NCBI RefSeq assembly: GCF_000156335.1
Contig: NZ_DS999213.1
Location: forward strand, 2,342,995-2,390,726
From: Roseobacter sp. GAI101
GTDB lineage: Bacteria; Pseudomonadota; Alphaproteobacteria; Rhodobacterales; Rhodobacteraceae
Direction: 5' to 3'
Length of the DNA: 47,732 bases
Shown here piece by piece: positions 6,811-17,336 of the stretch (its first letter is position 1; each line of letters starts with the position of its first letter). The notes beneath the pieces were generated by a model that ran no database searches, had not been told where the DNA came from, and saw only the letters and a list, made by a program, of their open reading frames with translations. Both the position numbers and the translations under genes were made by a program.

Positions 6811-9687
6811 CTAGCCTTGTTCAGGCACCAGAATTTCGCGTTTGCCAACGTGGTTGGCAGGGGACACAAGGCCCTGATCTTCCATCTGTTCGACCAGACG
6901 CGCGGCCTTGTTGTAGCCGATCGCCAGTTTGCGCTGGATATACGAGGTCGAACACTTGCGGTCCTTGATAACGATCGCCACGGCCGTATCATACAGCGCA
7001 TCCTCGCCATCGGTGTTGCCACCCAGCCCCAGAACGGCGTCTATGCTGCCTTCCTGATCTTCGGGCGGGCCTTCGACGACGCCGGAAATATAGTCAGGCG
7101 CGCCATAGGCCTTAAGGTGGTTCACGATCTCTTCGACTTCTTCATCGGACACGAACGGACCATGGCAGCGCACAATCTTGGACCCGCCCGCCATATACAG
7201 CATGTCGCCCATGCCCAGCAGTTGTTCGGCACCCATTTCACCCAAGATCGTACGGCTGTCGATCTTGGACGTCACCTGAAACGAAATCCGCGTCGGAAAG
7301 TTTGCCTTGATCGTGCCGGTGATCACATCCACCGACGGGCGCTGCGTCGCCATGATCAGGTGGATGCCCGAAGCCCGCGCCATCTGTGCAAGACGTTGGA
7401 TACAGGCCTCGATCTCCTTGCCCGCGACCATCATCAGGTCGGCCATCTCGTCGACGATGACAACGATATAAGGCAGCGTTTCGGGCTTGAATTCGTCGGT
7501 CTCAAAGATCGGTTCGCCGGTTTCGTCGTCAAATCCGGTCTGGACCGTGCGGCTGAACATCTCGTCCTTGGCCAAGGCGTCACGCACGCGGCCGTTATAG
7601 CCTTCGATGTTGCGCACGCCCATCTTGGACATCTTGCGATAGCGCTCTTCCATCTCGCCGACAGTCCACTTCAGCGCGACAACGGCCTTTTTCGGGTCCG
7701 TCACCACCGGGGACAGAAGATGCGGAATCCCATCATAAACGCTTAGTTCCAGCATTTTGGGATCGATCATGATCATCCGGCATTCTTCCGGCGTCAGCTT
7801 GTACAGCAGTGACAGGATCATCGTGTTGATCGCCACCGACTTACCCGACCCCGTGGTCCCCGCGATCAGCAGGTGGGGCATCTTGGCCAGATTCGCGACC
7901 ACAGGATCGCCGCCGATGTCCTTGCCCAAGGCAAGCGGCAGGCGCATGGTGCTGTCGCCAAAATCACGTGCGGACAGGATTTCGCGCAAGACGACCTTTT
8001 CGCGGTTTTCATTGGGCAGTTCGATCCCGATCACACTGCGCCCCGGCACGGTAGACACACGCGCGGACAGCGCCGCCATCGACCGCGCGATATCGTCCGC
8101 CAGACCGATAACGCGGCTGGCCTTGAGGCCCGGTGCCGGTTCAAGTTCGTACATCGTGACAACAGGGCCCGGACGCACGGCGACAATCTCGCCCTTCACG
8201 CCGTAGTCATCCAGAACGTTTTCCAGCATCCGCGCGTTTTCTTCCAGCGCATCATCGCTCAGGTGAAGACGCTCGACTGAATCAGGGCTTTCCAACAGGC
8301 TTAGCGGCGGTAGTTCAAAGCCGGGGTGCGTGTCATCAAAGGTCAAGGCCGGCTGCGCTTCGGCCTGGGCCTTCTTGCTGGGCTGGATCACCTTGCGGGT
8401 CGGCTGCTGCACCACCTTGCGTGGCTGGGCGACAGGAATTTGAATGGTGTCTGACGGCGCTGCATCCTGAAGCGGCAAGCCATCGTCCTCCTCGAGGATC
8501 AGATCTACATCGGCGGCAGCCTCGGCCTGCGCGGGCCGGATCAGACCGGGCGACATGCTGGCACTTGTCAGCGGTGGCTCGACCCGTGCGGGGCTGGTCA
8601 ATGGCGGTTCTTCACGGCTGTGAATGCGCGGTGTCGTATCCAGCACCAAGGGGTCCGGTCCGCGACCGCGGCCGCGCGTGAGCGGCGACGTCACAGGTGT
8701 GTGCAGGGCGCTTGCCGTACGCACACGACTTTTGATCACGTCGGCGATCTTTGATTTGATACGGTCATTGCTGGGGGTTTCGTCAACTTCGACGTCAGAC
8801 CAGTCCTCTACCAACTCGGGCTCGGGCAAAGGTTCAGCGCGCTTGACCAGCGCGGGCATCTTGGACAGCAATCCGGTTTTGGGTGCCACAGCGGGGGCTG
8901 CCGCATAGGAGTGTTCTTCGTAATAAGCCTGAGATGCGGCATATTCCGCGTTCTCTTCCGCCTCGATCCGGTTGCGCTCGCGTCGCTCTGATTGCTTGGC
9001 CTGTAGCGTCTGTGCCGCCGAAACAGCCCCCGCCGCCCCACGCCCCAGCAAGGTCATCAACCCCGCATAAACCATGATCACGCCCACCAGCATGAAGCGC
9101 CCGATACGGGTCAGTTCAAGCTTGGTAAAGCCCAGAACAAACGCACCGAAGACAAGGATCGACACGCCCATCAACAGCGACATCAGCTTGATCGTGAATG
9201 TGGAGCCAATCGGCAGGATCGTCAGGATCGCGCCCATCACCGTATCCCCGAACAGACCGCCCAGACCAAAACTGTGGGTCTGCAACCACTCGGACCCGGG
9301 CGTCAGCGTGGCCCCGTAGACCGAACACAGCGCCACCGCGATCGGGGCAAAGATCAAACGCCCCATGGCGCGGTCCTGCCCACGGTGCAGCGCAAACCGT
9401 GCGCCCCATGCCAGCAAGATCGCGGCCACAGCCCAAGCCCCCCATCCGACGATCATGAACAGGGGCGCTGCCAATGACGCCCCCATCCGGCCCAGCCAGT
9501 TTTGCGCAGGCGCGTCGGTCGACACCATCCAGTTGGGATCATCCGGCGTATAGCTTCCGATCATCATCGCGGCCATCAGACCCAACGCGATCAATCCGAT
9601 GCCCAGCAGTTCCTTGCCACGCTTTTCGATGGCCTGGGTCATGCTGGAATCCAGCAAAGGATCGCGCCCACGTGTCTGATATGCCAT
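6811..9687 (-). CDS. ftsK: DNA translocase FtsK
   Basis: A 958-residue divisome DNA pump that moves the terminus region of the chromosome through the septum. The N-terminal 190 or so residues contain hydrophobic segments expected for the four-helix membrane anchor. A proline/acid-rich linker follows (roughly 260-480), then the RecA-like motor with Walker A GTTGSGKS (Lys616) and Walker B region [12 protein letters not shown]. The C-terminal gamma domain, [20 protein letters not shown], binds polar KOPS sites in relatives. The open frame extends 60 codons further, but [12 protein letters not shown] is chosen as start because the upstream part lacks homology and would overlap the aminotransferase. 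It lies 17 bases behind the aminotransferase gene. Confidence 0.96.
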   Translation of the reverse strand: MAYQTRGRDPLLDSSMTQAIEKRGKELLGIGLIALGLMAAMMIGSYTPDDPNWMVSTDAPAQNWLGRMGASLAAPLFMIVGWGAWAVAAILLAWGARFALHRGQDRAMGRLIFAPIAVALCSVYGATLTPGSEWLQTHSFGLGGLFGDTVMGAILTILPIGSTFTIKLMSLLMGVSILVFGAFVLGFTKLELTRIGRFMLVGVIMVYAGLMTLLGRGAAGAVSAAQTLQAKQSERRERNRIEAEENAEYAASQAYYEEHSYAAAPAVAPKTGLLSKMPALVKRAEPLPEPELVEDWSDVEVDETPSNDRIKSKIADVIKSRVRTASALHTPVTSPLTRGRGRGPDPLVLDTTPRIHSREEPPLTSPARVEPPLTSASMSPGLIRPAQAEAAADVDLILEEDDGLPLQDAAPSDTIQIPVAQPRKVVQQPTRKVIQPSKKAQAEAQPALTFDDTHPGFELPPLSLLESPDSVERLHLSDDALEENARMLENVLDDYGVKGEIVAVRPGPVVTMYELEPAPGLKASRVIGLADDIARSMAALSARVSTVPGRSVIGIELPNENREKVVLREILSARDFGDSTMRLPLALGKDIGGDPVVANLAKMPHLLIAGTTGSGKSVAINTMILSLLYKLTPEECRMIMIDPKMLELSVYDGIPHLLSPVVTDPKKAVVALKWTVGEMEERYRKMSKMGVRNIEGYNGRVRDALAKDEMFSRTVQTGFDDETGEPIFETDEFKPETLPYIVVIVDEMADLMMVAGKEIEACIQRLAQMARASGIHLIMATQRPSVDVITGTIKANFPTRISFQVTSKIDSRTILGEMGAEQLLGMGDMLYMAGGSKIVRCHGPFVSDEEVEEIVNHLKAYGAPDYISGVVEGPPEDQEGSIDAVLGLGGNTDGEDALYDTAVAIVIKDRKCSTSYIQRKLAIGYNKAARLVEQMEDQGLVSPANHVGKREILVPEQG

Positions 9688-9704
9688 TGTCCTGATCCCT
9701 CGTC

Positions 9705-10919
9705 TTATTCTGGATAAAGACACGCACGGATCGCTTCGATTCCGCGCGTGGTCTCTTCTTTCGGGGCGACCAAGGCCACCCGGATATATGTCTTGCCGGG
9801 GTTTTCCCCGTTCACCTCTTGCGCCAGATAGCCGCCGGGCAGCACCCGCACGCCAGTCTCGCGCCACAGCTTCAGCGCTGCAGCTTCGTCATTCTCCACC
9901 GGCAGCCAAAGGAAAAACCCGGCCTCGGGGCTTTGGTAGCCCGGCACATTGCCAAGAATACGGTCGGCGATTTCGTATTTTTCCACATAAAGCGCGCGGC
10001 TTTCGACCACGTGCGCCTCGTCCGCCCAAACGGCTGCGGCGGCAGCCTGCAACGGCAGCGGCAAGGGCGCGCCGGCGTAATTGCGCAACTGCTTGATCTC
10101 GCGCATCGTGTTCGGCCCGCTGGCCACGAAACCCGACCGCAGCCCCGGCAGGTTCGATCGCTTCGACAGAGAATGGAAAATCACCACACGGTCCGGATCA
10201 GCGCCAACCTCCTGGGCCACCTGCATGGCACCGACGGGCGGCGTATCGCGGTAGATTTCCGAATAACATTCATCCGCAAAAATCTTGAAATCGTATTTTT
10301 CGGCAAGCGCCAGCAGATCCGTCCAGTATTCGCGGCTTGCGACAGACCCCTGCGGATTGGCGGGCGAACAGATATAGGCAGCAGTGGTACGGTTCAGCAC
10401 ATCGGCGGGCAGGCCCGCGAAATCCGGCAGATGGCCGGTAGCCAGTGTCGCAGGCACCATGATCGGGTCCGCAGCGCCCGAGATGGCAGCGATCATGTAG
10501 ACTTGGTAAAACGGGTTTGGCATCAAAATGGCTGGTTTCTTGCCATTCTTGGTTTCCGGACACACCGCCATCACCGCGTTATACAGCCCCTCGCGCGTGC
10601 CGTTCAGCGCCATCACCTGAGTGTCAGCATCCACAATGACGCCATAGCGGCGCTGGATCCAGTCCGCGATGGCACCGCGCAGGGCCGGTGATCCGTCGTT
10701 CGGGGGATAGCTGTTGAACCCGCTGGCATTCTCGGTGATCACATCCGTCACCCACGCCGGAAAGGCATGTTTCGGCTCGCCAATCGTCATGTGAATCGGC
10801 GTGCCGCCACCTTCATGGACGTCAAGCAATGCACGCAAACGGGGCCACGCATGGGCCGGAAGGTTCGAAAACCGGTCGGGATATAACATCAAAACTGCCT
10901 CGGGTTCGGGATCATTCAT
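9705..10919 (-). CDS. Class I/II aminotransferase (DapC-like)
   Basis: A 404-residue fold-type I PLP aminotransferase. It shows the PLP-binding lysine in [15 protein letters not shown] (Lys253 from this start), the ADECYSEIY segment with the aspartate that contacts the pyridine nitrogen, and [11 protein letters not shown]. Overall it most resembles proteins annotated as succinyldiaminopimelate aminotransferase (DapC type), acting in lysine and diaminopimelate synthesis, but substrate specificity is not readable from sequence. A second start, MLYPDRF at codon 11, has a better-placed GAGG eight bases upstream and may be the true one. It lies between an amidase gene and ftsK on the same strand. 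Confidence 0.9.
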   Translation of the reverse strand: MNDPEPEAVLMLYPDRFSNLPAHAWPRLRALLDVHEGGGTPIHMTIGEPKHAFPAWVTDVITENASGFNSYPPNDGSPALRGAIADWIQRRYGVIVDADTQVMALNGTREGLYNAVMAVCPETKNGKKPAILMPNPFYQVYMIAAISGAADPIMVPATLATGHLPDFAGLPADVLNRTTAAYICSPANPQGSVASREYWTDLLALAEKYDFKIFADECYSEIYRDTPPVGAMQVAQEVGADPDRVVIFHSLSKRSNLPGLRSGFVASGPNTMREIKQLRNYAGAPLPLPLQAAAAAVWADEAHVVESRALYVEKYEIADRILGNVPGYQSPEAGFFLWLPVENDEAAALKLWRETGVRVLPGGYLAQEVNGENPGKTYIRVALVAPKEETTRGIEAIRACLYPE

Positions 10920-10996
10920 GCCCCGTTAAATATAAACTACCCAAGGGGGTGGCCCACGTCCAGAGAATCTAGGACTTGACCTGCGGTTTGTGTCTT

Positions 10997-12325
10997 TTAG
11001 GCCAGCGACTCTTCTGCGGCGGCCGCCAGACGCAACAACCGCTCTTCCGAACCTGGGGCCGCCATCATCATCAACCCGCAAGATGCTGTGCCCGTCGGGA
11101 TGGTTATTGCGCAAAGCCCCATCAGATTTCCGATGCGGGTGTTCCGCAGTGTCATCAGGTTGGCCGAGACATAATAGTCATGGTCGCTTTCCAGCCGTGC
11201 CAGTTTTGGCGGCAAAATCGGAGCGGTCGGCAAGAGGACCGCGTCATAGCCTGCGACTGCACGGTCATAGGCTTTGCGCAATGCCTCGAGCGTGGCCCAT
11301 GCGGCGACATAATCAGGGCCGGAATGGGACTTGCCCAGCCGGAAACGTTCTAGGATTTCGCCATACATCGCTTCCGGGTCTGCCTCGATCACATCGCGCC
11401 ATAGCCCGTATGCCTCGGCGGTGAACAAACACCCGCTCAGCGGCATGGCTTGGGCAATCTCTGGCAGGGTGATGTCTTCGATAATTGCACCGGCTTCGCG
11501 CAATTTGTCCACGGCATCACTGAAAGCGGCACGTGGGCCGTCATCCAGATCCTCCATCGCAACGCTGTGCAGGATCGCGAAACGACGCCCCTCAAGGTCG
11601 GTGCCGGACAGATCGGCGGGTTTCGTCCCCTCAAGCGCCGCCAGTAACAGGCCGGCATCCTCGACCGACCGACATAGCGGACCAACCGTGTCGAATTTCA
11701 TCGCCAAAGGCACAACGCCTTGCAATGACAGCCGTCCAGCGGTGGTTTTCAGCCCGACCAGATCGTTCCACCCCGATGGAATACGGACTGAACCGCCCGT
11801 ATCGGACCCGATTGCAGCCGCTGCCAGCCCGAAGGCAACCGACGCCGCTGCCCCTGAGGACGATCCGCCCGAAACGGCCTCGGTGTCATTGATACAAGGC
11901 GGGGTGGCGGTGGACGGGTTGTGACCAAGGCCGGAAAAAGCAAGCTCGCTCATGTGGGTTTTGCCCAGGCAGACCAGCCCCATCGCCGTGGCGTTTTGCA
12001 GCACCAGCGCATCCGTATCCGGCATGCGGTCTTTCAACAACATCGACCCGGCTTCGGTCACGGTGCCTGCGGTATCAAACAGGTCCTTCCAGCTGATCGG
12101 CACGCCATCGAGCGGCGACAGACGGTGCCCCGCCTTGGCCCGCATAGACGCCGCGTGGGCTTCGGCAATGGCACGATCCGCGGTCACACGGGCGTAGATG
12201 CGATCGCGCAAAGGATGCGTGTCGATCGCGTCAAGGTAGGTTTTACACAGGGCAACCGGGTCAATCTGCCCGCCCGCGATCCCACGCCCCAAATCCGCCG
12301 CCGTCATTTTTAGCCAATCTTGCAT
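10997..12325 (-). CDS. Amidase (amidase signature family)
   Basis: A 442-residue amidase-signature hydrolase. The Ser-cisSer-Lys triad regions are visible: the lysine in PISWKDLFDTAG, the glycine/serine box SGGSSSGAAASVA, and the nucleophile region GSDTGGSVRIPSG. The family hydrolyses amides ranging from simple aliphatic ones to carbamoyl compounds; members are often mistaken for GatA, but there is no GatB or GatC gene here. It lies 77 bases upstream of the aminotransferase gene and is divergent from the UbiH-type gene. Confidence 0.92.
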   Translation of the reverse strand: MQDWLKMTAADLGRGIAGGQIDPVALCKTYLDAIDTHPLRDRIYARVTADRAIAEAHAASMRAKAGHRLSPLDGVPISWKDLFDTAGTVTEAGSMLLKDRMPDTDALVLQNATAMGLVCLGKTHMSELAFSGLGHNPSTATPPCINDTEAVSGGSSSGAAASVAFGLAAAAIGSDTGGSVRIPSGWNDLVGLKTTAGRLSLQGVVPLAMKFDTVGPLCRSVEDAGLLLAALEGTKPADLSGTDLEGRRFAILHSVAMEDLDDGPRAAFSDAVDKLREAGAIIEDITLPEIAQAMPLSGCLFTAEAYGLWRDVIEADPEAMYGEILERFRLGKSHSGPDYVAAWATLEALRKAYDRAVAGYDAVLLPTAPILPPKLARLESDHDYYVSANLMTLRNTRIGNLMGLCAITIPTGTASCGLMMMAAPGSEERLLRLAAAAEESLA

Positions 12326-12412
12326 GGTGTCCCCTTACGAAATGCTTTGAAAGCGACGGTAGCGACCGTTGCACGCATGGACAATCCCTGCCGCGCGACC
12401 ATATCTAAGCAT

Positions 12413-13639
12413 ATGGAATTCGATACAGATATTGCGATCGTCGGCGGGGGGCTGAATGGTCCCGCTTTGGGGTTGGCCTTGGCGCAGATCGGTCTGCGCG
12501 TGACGATCATTGATCGCCTCCAGACGCAGGTCCGCGAAACCCCCGGTTTCGACGGGCGGTCCTACGCGCTGGCGCTGACTTCCACCCGGTTGCTGGACGG
12601 CATCGGCGTGTGGGACGCGGTGGCGGATCATGCGCAGCCCATGCTCGAGATCAAGGTGACGGACGGCCGCGCAGGCGAAGGGCCGTCGCCGTTTTTCATG
12701 CATTTCGATCACGCCGAGATCGAAGAAGGCCCGATGGGCCACATGGTCGAAGACCGCCACCTGCGCAGCGCCTTGATGCAGGCCGTGGCCACGACCGACG
12801 GCATCACAGTGCTGGACGGTGAGACAGTCACAACCCAAACCGTCGATGCCTCGGGTGTCACGCTCAGCTTGGCCAATGGCAAATCGGTGCGTGCCAAGCT
12901 GTTGGTGGGGGCGGATGGGCGCGGGTCAGGCACGGCAACACGCGCCGGGATCAAGCGGATCGGCTGGGGCTATGGGCAAACCGCGCTGGTCTGCGCGATC
13001 GCACATGAAAAACCTCATGACGGCGTGGCACATCAGTTCTTCATGCCCCCCGGACCGCTTGCGATCCTCCCTCTGACGGAAAACCGGTCGTCCATCGTCT
13101 GGAGCGAAACCGCCGAGAATGCAGCCCGCATCAATGCCCTGCCCGATGATGCATATCTGGACGTGCTCCGCCCGCGTTTCGGCGATTTTCTGGGCGAGAT
13201 TTCGTTGGCGGGCGCGCGCTACACCTATCCGCTTAGCCTGTCACTGGCCCATTCCATGGTCGCCCCCCGTGTGGCGTTGCTGGGGGATGCGGCGCATGGG
13301 GTGCACCCGATTGCAGGGCAAGGGTTGAACGCCGGGATGCGCGATGTGGCGGCCTTGGCCGAGGTTATCGCGGATGCGCGGCGGCGGGGTCAGGACATCG
13401 GCAGCCCGACGGTGCTGGATCAGTATCAACTGTGGCGACGGTTCGACAACACGGCGCTGGCCTTGGCGACAGACAGCTTTAACCGGTTGTTTTCAAACGA
13501 TAACCCGCTCATTCGAATTGCACGCGACATGGGCATGGCCGCGATCAACGCGATCCCCGGTGCACGGCGGGGATTCATCCGCGAAGCTGCCGGTCTGACC
13601 GGCGACCTGCCCCGCCTGATGCGCGGCGAGAGGCTGTAG
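12413..13639 (+). CDS. UbiH/UbiF/COQ6 family FAD-dependent hydroxylase
   Basis: A 408-residue flavoprotein monooxygenase of the ubiquinone-biosynthesis hydroxylase family. It has the FAD-binding GGGLNGPALGLALAQIGL at the N-terminus, the middle motif GADGRGSGTATR and the GDAAHGVHPIAGQGLNAGMRD motif that contacts the FAD ribose and phosphate. Alphaproteobacterial members (UbiL, UbiM, UbiH types) hydroxylate different ring positions; which one cannot be told here. ATG at 12377 is an in-frame alternative, but MEFDTDIAIVGGG matches the usual distance to the dinucleotide fold. Its stop is one base away from that of the convergent Trm112-like gene. Confidence 0.92.
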   Translation: MEFDTDIAIVGGGLNGPALGLALAQIGLRVTIIDRLQTQVRETPGFDGRSYALALTSTRLLDGIGVWDAVADHAQPMLEIKVTDGRAGEGPSPFFMHFDHAEIEEGPMGHMVEDRHLRSALMQAVATTDGITVLDGETVTTQTVDASGVTLSLANGKSVRAKLLVGADGRGSGTATRAGIKRIGWGYGQTALVCAIAHEKPHDGVAHQFFMPPGPLAILPLTENRSSIVWSETAENAARINALPDDAYLDVLRPRFGDFLGEISLAGARYTYPLSLSLAHSMVAPRVALLGDAAHGVHPIAGQGLNAGMRDVAALAEVIADARRRGQDIGSPTVLDQYQLWRRFDNTALALATDSFNRLFSNDNPLIRIARDMGMAAINAIPGARRGFIREAAGLTGDLPRLMRGERL

Positions 13640-13640
13640 T

Positions 13641-13826
13641 TCAGTCCAGAAGGCGCGCTTCGTCCACCAGCATCACGGGAATGCCATTGCGGATCGGATA
13701 GGCAAGGCCAGCAGCTTTTGACACCAGTTCCTGACGCTCTGCATCATAGTGCAGGGTCGTCTGGGTACGCGGGCAAACCAGCGCCTCAAGCATGCGACGG
13801 TCAAACTGGATTTCTTCTCGGCTCAA
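13641..13826 (-). CDS. Trm112-family small protein
   Basis: A 61-residue protein matching the Trm112/YcaR family: [13 protein letters not shown] in the first third and [20 protein letters not shown] near the end. Family members are small zinc-ribbon-like partners or activators of methyltransferases; this one has a single cysteine, as bacterial relatives often do, so it probably does not bind zinc in the eukaryotic manner. Its ATG overlaps the stop of the upstream Lon-substrate-domain gene by four bases (ATGA), implying coupled translation. Confidence 0.88.
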   Translation of the reverse strand: MSREEIQFDRRMLEALVCPRTQTTLHYDAERQELVSKAAGLAYPIRNGIPVMLVDEARLLD

Positions 13827-14467
13827 TTCATCATCTCCCCTTCGTGGCCGCCACGCAGGGCGTATTCGATCAAGGTCAACAGCGTTTCCCGACGGGTGGA
13901 CAGCGACGGAGCCTCGAGCAAGGCCTGTTTATCCTCGGAATCGAAATCCAGCATCATTGACAGCGAATTGATCAGCAGTTCGTCATCCGCCTCTTTCAGC
14001 GTGTCCCAGTCGGCAGACAAATCGCGCGCATCGAAATAGCGGCCCAACGTGTCCAGAAACGCAGCGCGGTCAAAGGCGACATCGTCTTCGTCCTTGCCCA
14101 GATCACGCTCGAACCCGTCCCAGCTTACGTCGCAGCGACGGTAGGGCGTAAATCCTTCGATTTCCTTCACGACACGAAACCGCGACACGCCCCCGAGGGT
14201 GATCATGTACCGACCATCCTCGGTCTCGGAAAACTGGGTGATCCGGCCAGCGCACCCGATCGTTTGCAGGCCCGGACCCTCGCGGCCCGGCACAACATTG
14301 GGCTGCACCATCCCGATCAGACGCCCCGGCGTCTTGAGGCTGTCTTCGATCATCTGAAGATAGCGGGGTTCAAAAATGTGCAATGGCAGACGCGAACGGG
14401 GCAGCAGCAAGGCCCCCCCAAGCGGAAAGATCGCAATTGTATCTGGCAGTTCGGATTGCTTTATCAT
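13823..14467 (-). CDS. LON peptidase substrate-binding domain protein
   Basis: A 214-residue stand-alone LON N-terminal (substrate-binding) domain without ATPase or protease domains. The typical opening [26 protein letters not shown] is seen as [20 protein letters not shown] and EPRYLQM, followed by GCAGRITQF and a helical C-terminal half. Its function is unresolved in the family. The context, xth then a thioredoxin-TPR protein then this gene then Trm112, is a conserved alphaproteobacterial string as far as I recall. It is 27 bases behind the thioredoxin-family gene. Confidence 0.9.
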   Translation of the reverse strand: MIKQSELPDTIAIFPLGGALLLPRSRLPLHIFEPRYLQMIEDSLKTPGRLIGMVQPNVVPGREGPGLQTIGCAGRITQFSETEDGRYMITLGGVSRFRVVKEIEGFTPYRRCDVSWDGFERDLGKDEDDVAFDRAAFLDTLGRYFDARDLSADWDTLKEADDELLINSLSMMLDFDSEDKQALLEAPSLSTRRETLLTLIEYALRGGHEGEMMN

Positions 14468-14494
14468 GATGCTCTATCTAGTGCTCCGAACCCC

Positions 14495-15409
14495 TTAAGC
14501 AAATATCATCGAGCTAAGCTTGCGACGTCCGTTCAGGGCGATTGGGTCATTGCCCTTGAGCGCATCGAAAATAGTGAAAAGCTGCGTCTTGGCGGCGCTT
14601 TCGTTCCACTCGCGATCCTTGCCGAACAGCGTCAGCAGCTGATCGACAGCGCCTTGCGTGTCGCCGCTTGCCTGCAAGGCCAGCGCCAGATCAAACCGCG
14701 CCTGGCTATCATCGGGGTTGGCATCAACGGCGGCCTGCAATTCGGCAACGGGCCCCGCATTCGCGGCCTGACGGGCCAGTTGCAATTGCGCATGGGCGGC
14801 TTCAAGTTCCGGGCTTTTCGAGATTTCGATCGGCGCGCCGTTCAGGTGGCCTTCGGCGGCATCAAGCTGATCAAGCGCGATATAGGCCCGCACCATGCCA
14901 CCATACGCAGCAGCGTGGTTCGGGTCTTCGCCAAGGATCGCGCTAAAGGTGTCCAAGGCATCTTGTACGGCCCCGTCGGTCAGCATTTCTTCGGCGACGG
15001 CGACGGCCTCGTTCAGCGTTTCGCCGGGCGCTTCACCACCGCCCGCCTTGATCACGCGGTCGACGAAGGCTTTGACTTCGGATTGCGGCAGCGCGCCCTG
15101 AAACCCGTCGACGGGCTGGCCTTTGAAGAACGCAAAAACAGTCGGCAGCGACTGGATCTGCATCTGCCCGACGATCTGCTGCGCCTCGTCTGCGTTGAGC
15201 TTGACCATCTTTACCGCACCCTTGGCGGCGCGCACGGCGTCTTCCAGCATCGGGCCCAGCGTCTTGCACGGGCCGCACCAAGGTGCCCAGAAGTCGACGA
15301 TGACCGGCACAGTTTGGGACGCTTCGACCACATCAGCCATGAATGTCGCTTCGGAACCGTCCTTGATCAGGTCGGCATCCGGGGCGGGCGAAAGGTTCAA
15401 GTCCATCAT
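14495..15409 (-). CDS. Thioredoxin-domain TPR protein (CnoX/YbbN-like)
   Basis: A 304-residue protein with an N-terminal thioredoxin fold (residues about 15-120, active site WCGPC, Cys45 and Cys48, with SLPTVFAFF containing the cis-proline) and a C-terminal helical region of TPR-like repeats. This is the CnoX/YbbN architecture; E. coli CnoX is a holdase that protects clients under bleach stress and hands them to GroEL and DnaK. Here both cysteines of the active site are kept, unlike in E. coli, so redox activity is likely. It is 53 bases downstream of xth in the same direction. Confidence 0.92.
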   Translation of the reverse strand: MMDLNLSPAPDADLIKDGSEATFMADVVEASQTVPVIVDFWAPWCGPCKTLGPMLEDAVRAAKGAVKMVKLNADEAQQIVGQMQIQSLPTVFAFFKGQPVDGFQGALPQSEVKAFVDRVIKAGGGEAPGETLNEAVAVAEEMLTDGAVQDALDTFSAILGEDPNHAAAYGGMVRAYIALDQLDAAEGHLNGAPIEISKSPELEAAHAQLQLARQAANAGPVAELQAAVDANPDDSQARFDLALALQASGDTQGAVDQLLTLFGKDREWNESAAKTQLFTIFDALKGNDPIALNGRRKLSSMIFA

Positions 15410-15462
15410 ATCAATATCCTCACTTGGGGCTCACTCTTTATATGAGGGCGCGCCCACTGAAT

Positions 15463-16251
15463 TCAAAGGTCGAATGTCGCAAAGACCGGCGCATGGTCGC
15501 TTGGCTTTTCCCATCCGCGCGCGTCGCGCAGGACGCGGCTGGAGTGGGCGGCGTTGGAAATGTCGGGCGTGGCCCAGACGTGATCAAGGCGACGCCCCTT
15601 GTCAGCCGCATCCCAATCCTTGGCCCTGTAAGACCACCAGGAATACAGGTTTCCTTCTGGAATATCCTGACGGGTAATGTCGATGAAGCCACCGGCATCT
15701 TGCGTTTCGGCCAGCTTTTCAACTTCGATCGGGGTATGGCTGACCACTTTCAGAAGTTGCTTGTGCCCCCAAACGTCGTCTTCACGCGGGGCGATGTTCA
15801 GGTCGCCGACAAGAATGGATTTGCGGGGTTTGTCGCCACGAAACCAGTCGCGCATCCCGGCAAGGTAATCCAGCTTTTGGCCGAACTTTTCGTTGACCTC
15901 GCGGTCTGCGACATCGCCCCCTGCGGGCACGTAAAAATTCTGGATCGTCACGCCGTTCTCAAGCCGCGCCGCGACGTGGCGCGCGTGGCCCAGATCGGCG
16001 AAATCCTGATCGCCGACATCTTCAAGCGGCAAGCGCGACAGGATCGCAACACCATTATAACCCTTCTGCCCCCGTGCAACCATGTGGGTATACCCGGCAG
16101 CCGCAAAGGCTTCGGTAGGGATCTTGTCAACCGGGCTTTTACATTCCTGCAGGCACAAGATATCCGGCCCTTGTTCTTGCAGCAGCTTCAGCACGATCGG
16201 CTCGCGCAAGCGCACCGAGTTAATATTCCATGTCGCAAGCGTGAATGCCAT
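15463..16251 (-). CDS. xth: Exodeoxyribonuclease III
   Basis: A 262-residue enzyme of the AP-endonuclease/exonuclease III family, acting on abasic sites and 3' ends in base excision repair. Motifs: TWNINSVRLR at the N-terminus, ILCLQECKS with the metal-binding glutamate, GYNGVAILSR, LVGDLNIAPREDDVW with Asp and Asn of the active site, RLDHVWAT, and the terminal SDHAPVFATF with the catalytic histidine. The frame is open further upstream, but MAFTLATWNINS is the family start and is preceded by a GGGGGC stretch. It heads the minus-strand string down to the Trm112-like gene. Confidence 0.95.
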   Translation of the reverse strand: MAFTLATWNINSVRLREPIVLKLLQEQGPDILCLQECKSPVDKIPTEAFAAAGYTHMVARGQKGYNGVAILSRLPLEDVGDQDFADLGHARHVAARLENGVTIQNFYVPAGGDVADREVNEKFGQKLDYLAGMRDWFRGDKPRKSILVGDLNIAPREDDVWGHKQLLKVVSHTPIEVEKLAETQDAGGFIDITRQDIPEGNLYSWWSYRAKDWDAADKGRRLDHVWATPDISNAAHSSRVLRDARGWEKPSDHAPVFATFDL

Positions 16252-16334
16252 CGATAGCCCCCAAAGTTCAGATCGCGCGCACCCTAGCCCGAAATGTCCA
16301 TCGGCTGCCATGGCGAAACAAGGCTTGGGCAGCA

Positions 16335-16366
16335 CAAAAAAGGCCGGGCACTATGGCCCGGCCTTT
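16335..16366 (-). terminator. Rho-independent terminator of the response regulator gene
   Basis: On the minus strand AAAGGCCGGGC pairs with GCCCGGCCTTT (11 pairs, six-base loop), followed by a run of Ts. It lies about 120 bases after the response regulator's stop and before xth, separating the two units. The rest of 16252-16484 holds only a doubtful short frame. Confidence 0.88.
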
Positions 16367-16484
16367 ATTGGGGAGGGATATGTCATTGCCCGGACATAAG
16401 CTTCGGGTTCAAACCGATCGACGGGTCATGAAAACCCCGTCTTTCATAGTGACAACAACCGTGGTCCCATTTGGTTCCAAAAAA

Positions 16485-17171
16485 TTATGACACCAATCTG
16501 TAACCGCCGGATTCAGTCACCAAAAGACGCGCGTTCGACGGATCGGGTTCGATCTTCTGGCGCAAACGGTAAATATGGGTTTCCAAAGTATGCGTGGTGA
16601 CGCCGGCGTTATACCCCCAAACCTCGTGCAACAATGTATCGCGCGGCACGACCCCCGCAGCAGACCGGTAGAGGAACTTGAGAATATTCGTTTCTTTCTC
16701 GGTCAGGCGTATTTTTTTGTCGTCTTCGGTCACCAGCAGCTTTGCCGATGGCTTGAACGTATACGGACCAAGCTGGAAAATAGCCTCTTCGGACTGTTCG
16801 TGCTGGCGCAACTGCGCACGAATGCGCGCCAACAGCACCGGGAACTTGAACGGCTTGGTGACATAATCGTTCGCGCCGGCATCCAGCCCCATGATGGTAT
16901 CAGCGTCGGAATCGTGGCCCGTCAGCATCAGGATCGGGCTTTTGACCCCTTGTGCCCGCAGTTCTCGGCACAGATCGCGCCCGTCGATGTCGGGCAGGCC
17001 CACGTCGAGGATGACCAGATCATACAGCGCCTCGGCTGCGCGGGTCTTGGCATCTGCGCCGGTGCCAGCCTCGAAAACATCAAAGTCTTCGGTCAGCAGC
17101 AACTGTTCGCTCAGCGCATCGCGCAGGTCATCGTCATCGTCCACGAGCAAGATTTTCTTTAACTGGGGCAT
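16485..17171 (-). CDS. OmpR-family response regulator
   Basis: A 228-residue two-domain response regulator. The receiver (1-120) has the acidic cluster LLVDDDDD, phospho-acceptor Asp56 in LVILDVGLPD, Thr84 in MLTGHDSD and Lys106 in DYVTKPF. The C-terminal winged helix (about 130-228) has LTEKETNILKFLYRSA, the recognition helix region HTLETHIYRLRQKIEP and the closing GGYRLVS. No histidine kinase gene is adjacent, so its partner and regulon are unknown. It is not CtrA, judging by the lack of the CtrA-typical sequence. Divergent from ribA across 165 bases. Confidence 0.93.
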   Translation of the reverse strand: MPQLKKILLVDDDDDLRDALSEQLLLTEDFDVFEAGTGADAKTRAAEALYDLVILDVGLPDIDGRDLCRELRAQGVKSPILMLTGHDSDADTIMGLDAGANDYVTKPFKFPVLLARIRAQLRQHEQSEEAIFQLGPYTFKPSAKLLVTEDDKKIRLTEKETNILKFLYRSAAGVVPRDTLLHEVWGYNAGVTTHTLETHIYRLRQKIEPDPSNARLLVTESGGYRLVS

Positions 17172-17336
17172 ATCAACTCATCCTTTACGTTGACTTGAAG
17201 GTGTGATCACGAAGCCGTGCGCACAAGGGGTACGACATTTTGTTCACAGCACCGTGCACAAATCGCGGCTAATGTTTCAATTCCTGCGCATCTCACCTAA
17301 GTATTTGGCCACAACCGCAGTGAAAGATTTCAGACC

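Noticed and set aside
6577..7746. Plus-strand open frame of 389 codons crossing lolA and ftsK
   Set aside because: Antisense to the ftsK motor domain and running through the ftsK terminator; no domain recognised.
10997..12325. Amidase as GatA subunit of the tRNA amidotransferase
   Set aside because: No gatB or gatC is adjacent and the sequence is nearer to general amidases; gatA in this order is normally next to gatC.
14264..15445. Long plus-strand open frame of 393 codons opposite the thioredoxin-TPR and Lon-domain genes
   Set aside because: It is an antisense shadow of two well-recognised genes with strong motifs, rich in Arg, His and Gln, with no recognisable domain or start signal.
16390..16445. 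tRNA-like GGTTCAAACC (T-arm-like) near 16406
   Set aside because: No acceptor, D-arm or anticodon arm can be placed around it; the match is chance.
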